Below are positions 54,382 through 64,000 of a stretch of 64,000 nucleotides of DNA, one piece after another (positions within the stretch are counted from its first letter, which is position 1; every line of letters starts with the position of its first letter). Made by a program: the position numbers and the translations under genes. This DNA is from Microplitis mediator (taxonomy: Eukaryota; Arthropoda; Insecta; Hymenoptera; Braconidae). The notes below the pieces were generated by a model, which worked only from the letters and a program-made list of their open reading frames with translations, was not told where the DNA came from and made no database searches. The stretch is taken from positions 17,167,331 through 17,231,330 of the forward strand of contig NC_079970.1 in assembly GCF_029852145.1 (NCBI RefSeq), given 5' to 3'.

Positions 54382-57300
54382 TGTATATTCTTTTGATGTT
54401 TAGAATAATCGTTTTTTGGTAACAAATTTTTAAGAAGGCAACTGCTCAGGAAAAACTAATTTAGATCTGAAGATATCCAATTAGATGGACGTAGATTAAA
54501 TTTTTTCAAATTTTAGACCTACACTAAGCTCAGTAGATCTAGTTCCATCTGCATAGATTGGTGTAGATCTAAAATTTTGGTGAAATTCATTTGGTATAAA
54601 GGCTCAAAATTTTTGATTCTCAAACTTTGATAATTTACATTACTTTAGCTTTCACCTGCAAGGATATCTACAAATATTTGATCTAAATTGTTTTTTTTTC
54701 AGGTATAATAAAATATGTTTTTGTTTTCTTCAATAAATATGAATATTTAACTATTACTTTTTTTAGTATTTTAATTCAAATAGGTGTTCATGTCATAATT
54801 TGAAAAAGTTTTTGCAAATGTTGTTGATTGGCCAAATGTTCGCGACTTGACGGTAGTAAAAAACTGACGGTAATTTCTTATACTAATTCATATCTGATGA
54901 CTTATTTTCGTATATTTTGTAAGGCAGAAAAAAATACAATAAAAAAATAGGGACTAATAAAAAAACTTTTTACTTCGATTACAAATAATTACTAATTAAT
55001 TTAAATAATTAATAATTTCAACTATAACTAATTAAATTTTAATATAAACCAGTAAATTTGTTTGTTATAAAAAAAATTATTTAATCATATTATCTATACC
55101 TAAAATGATTGAAAATTTTTAAAATCCAATTATCTTTTTATGAAAAATTTTTCTCCATTTTTTAATGAGATTGGTAATAAAGGAAGGTAATTAATCTTTT
55201 TCAAAAGCACGTAATTTTTTTATCCCCTCTTCTAACGAGGATATGTAAGCTGATGCTCGTGTATTATATAAAAAAATGTAAATATAAATTATTTAAAAAT
55301 TCTCTTGTTACTTTTGCATTTATGATACTCGAGTATTTCCAAAAATGAGTTAAAAAAAATATATACATATATATTTATATACATATTATCTTTTATTACA
55401 ACATAAGAGTATTATGTGAAAGAAAAATAAATATTAATTCTAACGAATGATGATATATCTCGATAAACCAACCCCTAGATAATAAAAGAATTATTATGCA
55501 GGTAGAATATAAAAGAAAAATCGATTTAACGATAATAATTTGTTTGGAGAATACAACAGCATACGTGTAAGTCGTAAAATGTCATTTGCGTTTTAGATGC
55601 AACCACGATAACGTCAAGCGTTCGAGACAACAACCCAAGAAAAAGTAATGAGCAAAAAAAAATGAAGAAAATAAAATAAAAGTTTTTTTTATCTTTAGCA
55701 AGCAAACTGTTGGAGCTAGAAAAAGACAAGGGGTGCAGTGACGTATACACACGAGCAGGGGATGGACATTTTTTTTTTTTTTTTTTTTTTCGTCAATCTC
55801 CAAGGGTGTTTATCCTGTCTATCTTTTATCTCTGTCTCGCAGTATGCTTTAACTTCCCTTTCGAGGGAGACTGGACTGGGTAAGGTCAGGTTCTCTCTGC
55901 AAGCCACGTACGGATAATCGCTTTCTAACATTATCTCTATCCCCGACCTTTTACCCTTTTACTACAACACTATAGTGCAACTGATAAATGATCGTCTTTT
56001 ATATAACAGCTGCCTGCATGAGCATGCGGGAATAATGCTTTTAAAAAATTTACTAAAAGGCCCATATCTCATTGTTAAAATCTATATGATGTAAATCACT
56101 GATTAATTTTTTAAATGTCAAATTTTATATAACCAGTAATTATATTACAAGTCCATTAAATATTTAATTTACTATTACACCAGCCAATTTAATTATTCTT
56201 TAATAATCAAATTACTAACTTTTTTTTTATAGTAAAAAATTTTTAAAAGCGTGATTGAGGAAAAATGAAGATAATAAAGAGAATACTGTGAAGGTATTAG
56301 TTCCAGTTAGCTGAATCACTTTCGTTTAATTCGCTTCATAATTATTAAAATTGATGAAAAAAAAAAATTATTTTATCAGTTATCAGAAAAGTAAATATAA
56401 AATGTGAGTTGATAAAATCCAAATGTGTTCGTATTCACTTTATAAATTTTTTTTCTGATTAAATATTTATATTTTTCTTTTACTTGTAATAGTCACATTA
56501 TAAAAAATTAGTGCAGTAAACGCGGGTGATTTTTTTTTATTTAATATCCTTGGAGTAAAGTTTACTCGGAAAAGTTTTATTTTATATTATTTATAAAAAA
56601 TACCTGCGGATTAAATACGAGTAGTAAAAAGTAGTAATGATTAGATAAATAATTCATTTATAATTTTGCAGAAAATTTTTTTTTAGTAGAAATAAATTTA
56701 TTCCAAATTAAAAACTTCGTAATTAGAGTGGATGCAAATTAAATTAAAATTTAGTCGTGTAAAAAAAATTGAAAAAGCGTTGACTATTCTAAACGTTAAA
56801 ACATGACACAACGACGAACTTTTTTAAAACTATTTTTAAACTTTTGAAAATTTTAATTAATGCAATAAAAAAATAATCGCTGACTTAATAATCAATTTAC
56901 TGAAATTTTTTGACTCTTCTGTAAATTTTTTTTGTTCAAAATAAGTTCCGAAAATTCTGATTTAGAACTATTTTTGAGAGTTTTCCTAGTTTTTTTGTGA
57001 TTTTTTTAATAATATTAAGTCAACCATTGTTTTTTTTTTTCGTATTTTAAAAAGTTTGTTGTTGTGGTACATATTTACGTCGAATGCTCCATCTTCTCAT
57101 TATACAATTTGAATTAGAATTTTAGTTTAAATGGTAACATTCTGTTTATAATCAACAACTTATGGTTTTTTATAAATAATTCTTTCAAAAAGAAAACTGC
57201 ATCACCCGGTTCTCAAAAATTTTCATTAAAAATACAGTTTCAATTAATTATTATATTACATAGAAATTTCAGTAGTATGTTTTACAGTTTTAGATGTATT

Positions 57301-57404
57301 TTTAACTAAATTTTGAGTAAAATTCGAAATTATTATTTGAAACTATAATTCTTACAGAATGTTTTCAAATGTTTCCAATTTTCCATTTAAAGACCCATGC
57401 TAAT
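54382..57404. other. AT-rich DNA, mostly featureless
   Basis: Contains an arm related to the 25337 foldback at about 56757-56850, and a GC-richer stretch at 55740-55950 (GGGGTGCAGTGACGTATACA … GGTAAGGTCAGGTTCTC) with overlapping short frames but no family match. Nothing else recognised. Confidence 0.45.
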
Positions 57405-57559
57405 ATACACGGAAATAAATATGTTGCGTTTATTACCATACTCAGATAGACAATCGCATTGAGTACCATAAGTATGGTGCCACACGCCATACTTATGGTA
57501 CTCAATACGATAGTGCATAAGAGTATGGTAATAAATGCCGTATATTTTTTTTTGTGTAT
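57405..57559. mobile_element. Palindromic MITE family E, copy 2
   Basis: TTGCGTTTATTACCATACTC at the left, GAGTATGGTAATAAATGCCG at the right, with TGAGTACCATAAGTATGG and CCATACTTATGGTACTCA forming the core. It has ACACGGAAA / TTTTTTGTGTAT tips. Confidence 0.85.
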
Positions 57560-59167
57560 GAAACTGTAATTTTTCTTTGTATTCTTTTTCCATGCAGTTA
57601 AATTATTGGAAGTGCATTGTAAAAAATACTATATGATTCTATCAATCATAAGCTTTCATTTGATACCCAACATATGTAATTTTAGTAAAAAAAAATTTTT
57701 ATTTGAAATAAATTTTAATCCAAAATAAAATAAATTGCCATAATTATCGTTTAAATATGTCATAAGATATTTTAGTTTTATTATAAGCGAATCAAACATA
57801 TGAGTGATTTCATAAAGCATTCCATTATTGACAAACTAAAAAAGAACTTATAGTAAAATTGAATATAATATTGATAGAAAAAAAAAATTATTACGACTCC
57901 TAAAGTTCAAAAGTAGCGAAAGTTTTATTGCCGATAAAACTAATAATCAAGATAATATATTAAATTATATGAGGAATAAAATTATGTACGCAAGTATTTT
58001 GGCAGGTTTCCATAAGTTTCTGTTAACTGGTAGTTGACCGTAAGCTGACGACACAAAGATAAGACGTGATAGCTATTATTAAAACCCGAATTCGTATACT
58101 CGGTGAATCCTCTTGCATTTTACGACAATTAGTTAAACGTCTTGATAGTGGAAGATAAAAGAGGTCTCGAGATACTTTATTGTTTCTTAACTTGGAAAAC
58201 AAAAACAAAAAACAAAATAACATGAAATGATTAAATTTTGATGACTCTACGTCGAGTTATCAAATAACATATTTTTTTCTTTTTGATACATCAAGTAATA
58301 AGTTAATAAACGTATTTTCATTAATAATACTCAATCGATGAGTCACAATTAACGGATCGAACAATGAAATTGGAAGTAAAAATATAATAAATGAAATGAT
58401 AACGATAATGGTTTTGATAAATCGACGGAATGGATGTTCAATTTGTACTTATGGCGAACATATTAATTTTAGGTACACAAATATTTGTGTAAGACTTATC
58501 GCTTAATGAGATCCTTGGATCGAGATAGTGTAATGATCAATTTAACTAGGCGTTTGAAATCTTTTAAATGGATTGTAACGACGTCGGGTTTCCTTAAACC
58601 AGTTGAATAATCTGATAAGTGTAATGAAGGTAATTAAAGGAAGTTGGATGGAGATTCGCACTGTAAATTTATTACAGCTAAATGGCGTAGGGAGAGACTC
58701 GCTAAGATTTTTACTGTGTGAAATTATTAACTACTGATTTGAATGTTTCTTGAAAATTATTTTTAAAAAAGAAACTTATTTTAGGAGAAATTTAGGATAG
58801 AAAAAAATATTTTAATTGAATGTTCGAGTATTATATTGATATTATATAAAGTACTTTATACAATAAAATTAAAAAAAAAAAATAAGTGTCTGGAAGTATT
58901 CTTCGGAAACTCGGATGAAAATTGTTTTTTGATAATGAACTCGATGGTAATTCGGATGAGCTCATCTGCATCGTTATTCATAGCTTTTACTAAGTGCTGC
59001 TGGTATTACGAAATGAATGAAAAAATAGATAATCGGATTCTATGGGAGTGTTAATAATTATATTTGCTCATTACGCTTACTTTCGCACATAGGCGGAGTA
59101 CATATAACGAATGTGCATATAGATATTTTATCATTATTTTTATCGTAGACAAATTTCAGCCGGGTGT
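57560..59167. other. AT-rich DNA, nothing recognised
   Basis: Short low-complexity frames only; slightly GC-richer at 58020-58180 and 58560-58700 without gene structure. Confidence 0.5.
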
Positions 59168-59310
59168 ACTCTCTAAACATGAATAACTGAAGTAACTGAA
59201 TATTCACTAATTCTAAGTGCCAACCGAACCACTTTCTGAAATTAGTGGTTCGATTTGCACTTGAAATGAGTGAATATTCACTTATTTTCACTAATTCATG
59301 TTTAGAGAGT
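59168..59310. mobile_element. MITE family A variant
   Basis: ACTCTCTAAACATGAATAAC and CTAATTCATGTTTAGAGAGT are terminal inverted repeats; the core pairs CGAACCACTTTCTGAAATTAGTGG-type arms. The interior differs from the compact copies, so it may be a subfamily. Confidence 0.8.
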
Positions 59311-59589
59311 AAGTATCCTTATACATTATACAATATTAGCTATGAATAATTATATTGAGTTTAGAACAGCCTGTTATACTAGATTTTTTGAAAGAACTAC
59401 AGATTTATAATAATTAAAATATGCGAGATGTATTTTATGTATATGTTTCGATCTCTTTTTATATATTTTTCTTATACCTTTCTTATTAAGTCAATGAACA
59501 TTAATAGTAATTGTTACTTTAAAATTTACGTTATAAGTGTTATTTAGTATTATTAAAATTATTATTAATATTATACTGTACTATAATTT

Positions 59590-59690
59590 AATTTAATGTA
59601 TATTTTATGTATTATGGCCCTTAGGGAGCTGAGCTTCAGGGTCAAATAAAAATTTATTAAATAAATAAATAAATATTACATTATACGATT
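59590..59690 (+). repeat. Possible non-LTR retroelement 3' tail
   Basis: GGGAGCTGAGCTTCAGGGTC followed by AAATAAAAATTTATT and a short AAAT repeat. This combination looks like the 3' end of a truncated LINE or SINE. Confidence 0.4.
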
Positions 59691-59699
59691 TTTAATTAA

Positions 59700-60558
59700 G
59701 AACGGATAGATCAAAGAAAATTCGGTGACCAAAAAAAAATTTCTGAGACAGTTGAACCTGTAAACACCCCAACCTTCTCGCTGTTTACGAGCTCAAAAAG
59801 TTCAAATACGTTATTATTTGTAAGTTTTGGAGCTCTTCGAAATTGAAAAACGGTTGGATAAAAAAGTCAATTTTTGTCCGACAATATCTTTGGAACTAAT
59901 CGACCGATTTTCACGTGCTTTGCGGCAAACGAAAGGATATTTTGAGATTTAGTTTGGATTAAATTTTGAGTTAAATTTAGTCAAACAATTTACGAGTTAT
60001 AATTAATTGATGTAACGAATCCCACCTCCGTTTTACCGGAGGCCGTTTACTCGCCTATTTCGGGCATACACGCGTTGCGTAACATCCCCATTTTCTACCA
60101 TAATATAATAATAGCGAAATATGAGCATAATTTATATTCGCTTACCCTGGGATCAATGATTAGATCAAAGATCCTCTTGCGTGTGGGTAACTTACCAGCA
60201 AACCACCACGAATCCTATCTCTCTTGGGTCAAGCACTACTACCATCTCAGGAAATAAAGAGACTCTGGTCGAAGTGGGCTTGGAATGACCCCCCGTGATA
60301 CCAATTCTCTGTATTGGTCGACATGTTGCATAGATTAATGGTGAGACGCAACTATACCTCAATACTCTAAGAAGGGTTTCATCTACTTATAATCAGAAAG
60401 ATTTCACACATGCCATTATACACTTGCCCTCATCCATCACTAAGTGATCTCTAATCTACGAGCTTTTTCGGGCGCCATGATTTTTTAAGACAAATCACAG
60501 ATGAGTTAGGCCCACTCGAGAATTGACGAGTTATGCAACATAAACCTGAAATAAAAAA
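59700..60558. repeat. Dispersed-repeat remnant with GC-richer segment
   Basis: The first 300 bp resemble the 5990-6540 repeat (AATATCTTTGGAACTAATCG, CGATTTTCACG). The GC-richer part 60005-60540 has no ORF longer than 60 codons and no recognised family; the 60-codon plus frame at 60075 looks like chance or a degraded element. Confidence 0.35.
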
Positions 60559-60690
60559 TAGTATATTACAGACCAAGGGAGAAAAGTAGAACATTCCAAT
60601 AGGCGTGTTTGCCACCCTCACCGGATCAGGTAGGTAATATATACGTAGGTTGAAATGCCCTACTTTCCTCTCTTGGTATGTAATATACTA
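60559..60690. mobile_element. Short MITE with 35-bp inverted ends
   Basis: TAGTATATTACAGACCAAGG … and the complement of CCTCTCTTGGTATGTAATAT-ACTA match with few differences; GAAAAGTAGAACATT pairs with AAATGCCCTACTTTC. 132 bp, non-coding. Confidence 0.8.
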
Positions 60691-60825
60691 AATTCTGCCC
60701 ATCAACTGAAGACATTCGCACTTTATGCATTCGCTAATATTTGTTCGTTGCATTAGGCTGAAATATGTTTGTTTCGGCTGACTGTACAAACGTTGAAATT
60801 CAAAGTTTCGATGTTGCAGCATACA

Positions 60826-60872
60826 CACACACACTCACACACACGCACCCACACTGTACACACATGCACACA
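60826..60872. repeat. CA-rich microsatellite
   Basis: Imperfect (CA)n with interspersed CACGCACCCACACTG. Confidence 0.8.
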
Positions 60873-60875
60873 TTC

Positions 60876-61038
60876 CTAAAGTAAAATATTTTAACACCGG
60901 AAAATTTTATTTAACACCGATGAAGAATATTTACACCGGCGGCGGCGTTATTTTCACACTGCTTTCGGTGTTGAAATTGAACACCGCCAATTTTAACACC
61001 TACACCGCTTAGACTTACCCCGGTGATTTTTTACAGTG
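60876..61038. mobile_element. MITE family C, shortened copy
   Basis: Right end CGGTGATTTTTTACAGTG and the internal TTTAACACCG/CGGTGTTGAAATT words match family C (49427-49864). The left end (AAAGTAAAATATTTTAACAC) is degraded. Confidence 0.6.
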
Positions 61039-63914
61039 TACTATTTCACCGGGGCGAACTTGAAACGGTCCAAAAATACAGAAATTTTTCTTTAAATAAG
61101 TAAAAATTATGATCGCTTAATCCTGTTTATTGCAATATAATAATTTTATCTTAGTGTTCTTTACTACACGTTTGTCTTCAAACTTTTGACAATCGTTGAT
61201 ACATTAGGCAAATTATTTAATAATGGTTTCATTAATCACCATTTTAATGTTAATTAAAGTAACGTATCACAGTCCAATCGAGCTACCTATTGGTAGTTGG
61301 AGAAACTATCTATGCGTAGTGAAATAAGGTGACTACATTGTCAGAGTAGTTGTGTTAACTATTAAAAGTAGTTACAGGAACTATTGGATGATAAGCAAAC
61401 TAAAATAGTCACTGGTACATTCTTTCTTTGTAGGGGTGAACTAAAGAAGTATTGTTATTATTATTGCTGAAGTATAAGTTCTGAGAAATAATATTAAATA
61501 GTTACCATAACAATACAAAAAATTTTAGCAATGCTTAATCGACACTACTACTTTCAAATAGTTTTGGGCACGATATTATAGTACAAAAAACTATAAATAT
61601 TAATTAAGATTACTATTTTTTCATACTCATCCCTTTCTAGTTACCACAACCATGCACTTTTAACTCAGTGTGGTATTATAAAATACCCTATTGTTCACCA
61701 GATTTGCACCTGAAAATTGTATTTATTATCTCTATTAAGGGAAAGAATGGCGCATGCGCCAAGTTTTTTCATTGGTTCGTAGAAATTTAAACTTTCGATG
61801 GAGGTATGGTAAAAAAATAATTAATGCATTAATTTGCTTTATGAAACATTACGATACTCATTTTATTACTAAAAGTAATTTTAAAGCAATTACCTTCACA
61901 TCATTTAATTCAATTACGTTTTTAACTGCCTTTTTATCGATGACATTATTAAAAATTCAATTTCAATTCAACTCTTTGAATAAATAACAATATGCTTTTA
62001 ATTTAAAAAATATTTTAAACGAAATATAAATGGAATAAATTATTGGATATCATCATTTTCAAAAGTAATAAAACCATTATAAAATATAGTCATTTTAATG
62101 ATTTGTGAATAAAATATTAATAATAAATCGGATGTCTTGTATCCATATATACGCAAAATTTTTAAATATTAAAATAACCTAAAAAAATATTTTCATACGA
62201 AATAAATCTATACAGCAATCTCAAGAATAATTTTATTGCATGACACTCGATTTTTTTCGGGTACCTCACTCACTTTCAATCATCTCTATAGAGTTTATAA
62301 CCTTTTTAAAGTATATTAAAATAGGTTGAAACTTATCCCATCATATATAGAGAATTTCTTAAGGAATAATCATACTACAACATGAATATGATTCCTTTAT
62401 ATGTTATTTTTAAAATAAATAATTTGGTTCTGATGGGGAGCACTGATGTCAATTAATCAACTGATTTTTTGTGATCACGATAACTCTCGAATAAAACGGC
62501 TTAAGGATCTAACTTTCTTTTATTAACTTTAGTTAAGCGACTGCCGGAACCCTTTTATAAATCACTATCCAACTCTTTTTGGTTTCATTGTAATTAATAA
62601 ACACTTAAAGACTTGCAATTCACGAAAAATTAAGCTACCATTTTTATTTTTACTATTGTTATAATTTTTTTTTCCTTTTTTCTCTCCATAAACTACTGGC
62701 AGCAGCACTAGCGTAACAATAGGATTAGAAAAAAGAGCGACATCTAAAATAAAAAGGCGGGATATTTAAAAAAAAAAATTAAACTGAAAATCAGAAATAC
62801 AAAAATCAAATTAATAATTAAATTAATTTCCATTTACTGTACAAGTGCAACAAAGATAATACTGTTTGTGGACTTGAGTGTAACAGAGAGAAAAGTACGA
62901 ACCCCTGTTAAAAAAAAAATTAATATTATAAAATAAAAGTAATGATTAAAATTAAAATGAGCGATTGAGGTGTGCATTTTTGACTTTTCCAACATATTCG
63001 TTACACGAATATCTATATTATACCGAAAAATTACTATAGAAAACATCTCGATACAACTAAATTCGAATGATAAATTTTTATTATTGACATTAGATAAATA
63101 AATGAAAGTAATTATATTAAATAGGAAAGTGGGGATTCCTCAGCCACACCCAGAGCGAATGACTCCGAAAATATTTTATTGAATAAAACATTTCAGGGGT
63201 TTAATGATTAAGATTGAATTATACATCATCATATATATGAAATTTTTTATGTAAATTATATTATAAAAAATAATTTTCTAAGATTACTGAACGTAAAATA
63301 ACACACATTGACGTCTACAAAAAATTAAAAATAGCAGATCCAACTATTTTTTCTTTGCGAAAATTCAAAAAAAATTGAGTAATCCTGTACTTAAAAAATT
63401 TCTAAATGATCAAGTTGCCTCTGGTTGCTGAGATATTTTCTTTTCATTTTATATAATTAATGTATTAATTAATATAGTATAAAAAATGAGTGATTATCAT
63501 ATCGGAATTGAGGGCTTTGTCAAGATGTTCACCGTATCGATTTTCATTACAATAGCTAGAGTTATTATCATATAAATTAGGGGAAGGTAAAGTAGAATAA
63601 TACACTATTTTTTAAGTAAAAAAATTTTTTTTTTGATAAAAAGTACACAGACAAGGTTTAATGCTCGGGCATTGGCCGATTTAAAATTTTTAGTACCACA
63701 AGTTAAATTTTTTTTCAGTGTTTATTTTGCTATTATCTGGAAAAAATTAATTCCGAGGCAAATTGGGCCACTAATGAAAAAAAAAATGAATACCTACCAA
63801 AAATATGATGTCTTATTTTGCTCTACCACCCCCTATATATATCATGTACAAATAACTGTGTGTTTTTTATATCAATAATTTCTGCGTAAAAAAGCACCGC
63901 ACCCAAATAATTTA
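61039..63914. other. AT-rich DNA, no gene recognised
   Basis: 61270-61660 has repeated GTAGTT / AACTAC words in both orientations, suggesting a degraded palindromic element. Otherwise short frames and T/A runs only. Confidence 0.45.
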
Positions 63915-64000
63915 CACTGTGAAAAATCGAGAGTGAATTCGAACCGAATATGAATTTTATTTGAAGCCGTAAGTCGGAGTTCCAGAGTTTAAAACAAGAA
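63915..64000. mobile_element. MITE family B, truncated by the window end
   Basis: CACTGTGAAAAATCGAGAGT, GAATTCGAACCGAATATGAA and TTTTATTTGAAGCC follow the left end of 53951-54381 base for base with few differences. Confidence 0.7.

Noticed and set aside
1..64000. CRISPR array, bacterial operon or viral gene cluster
   Set aside because: No regularly spaced direct repeats with unique spacers, no operon-like ORF packing and no viral proteins; the window is insect-like nuclear DNA.

Overview
The window is strongly AT-rich animal DNA with long homopolymers, many small inverted-repeat elements and large introns. It carries one recognisable protein-coding gene: a neuronal RNA-binding protein of the ELAV/Hu family on the minus strand, with its start codon at 38272 and its stop at 22045. 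The protein sequence (N-terminus MMANGMDTVVQQNGG, three canonical RRMs) fits the single ELAV gene of Hymenoptera, called elavl2 in honey bee. Together with the extreme AT content and dense MITEs, this suggests a wasp-like hymenopteran. The species assignment is inference. || Gene layout, in transcript order: a 5' region of uncertain exon structure (about 38.3 to 52.3 kb); start exon 38077-38272 (first half of RRM1); a 60-nt in-frame cassette 36785-36844; exon 34514-34617 (rest of RRM1); exon 34219-34372 (first half of RRM2); a 39-nt in-frame cassette 32901-32939; exon 27836-28067 (rest of RRM2 and hinge) with a second donor 27 nt further on at 27809; a 42-nt in-frame cassette 26699-26740 in the hinge; and last exon 22369-22045 (RRM3 and stop). 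The short form is 336 residues. All optional pieces keep the frame and together add 56 residues. Two cassettes interrupt RRM1 and RRM2 at the same structural place, the beta2-beta3 loop. || The most unusual signal lies after the stop. The TAG at 22045-22047 is followed, in the same frame and without another stop, by 170 sense codons ending at 21532. They encode a His/Asn-rich start, a mixed-composition block with charged and aromatic residues, a poly-Asn/Gln-His low-complexity block and a basic tail. This is a strong candidate for stop-codon readthrough (or recoding) giving an ELAV form with a prion-like C-terminus. || From 21.5 kb down to about 9.9 kb the DNA is T-rich on the plus strand, almost free of dispersed repeats and dotted with short GC-richer islands. 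It may be a very long ELAV 3' UTR, but no end can be fixed. The outer parts (1-9.9 kb and 52.5-64 kb) hold no convincing gene. They contain several MITE families, some nested, a composite element with two tandem arrays and a tRNA-like SINE head, and fragments of other repeats. Upstream of the gene are GC-richer islands that may be promoters or 5' UTR exons, and a 43-codon acidic small ORF at 50487-50618.
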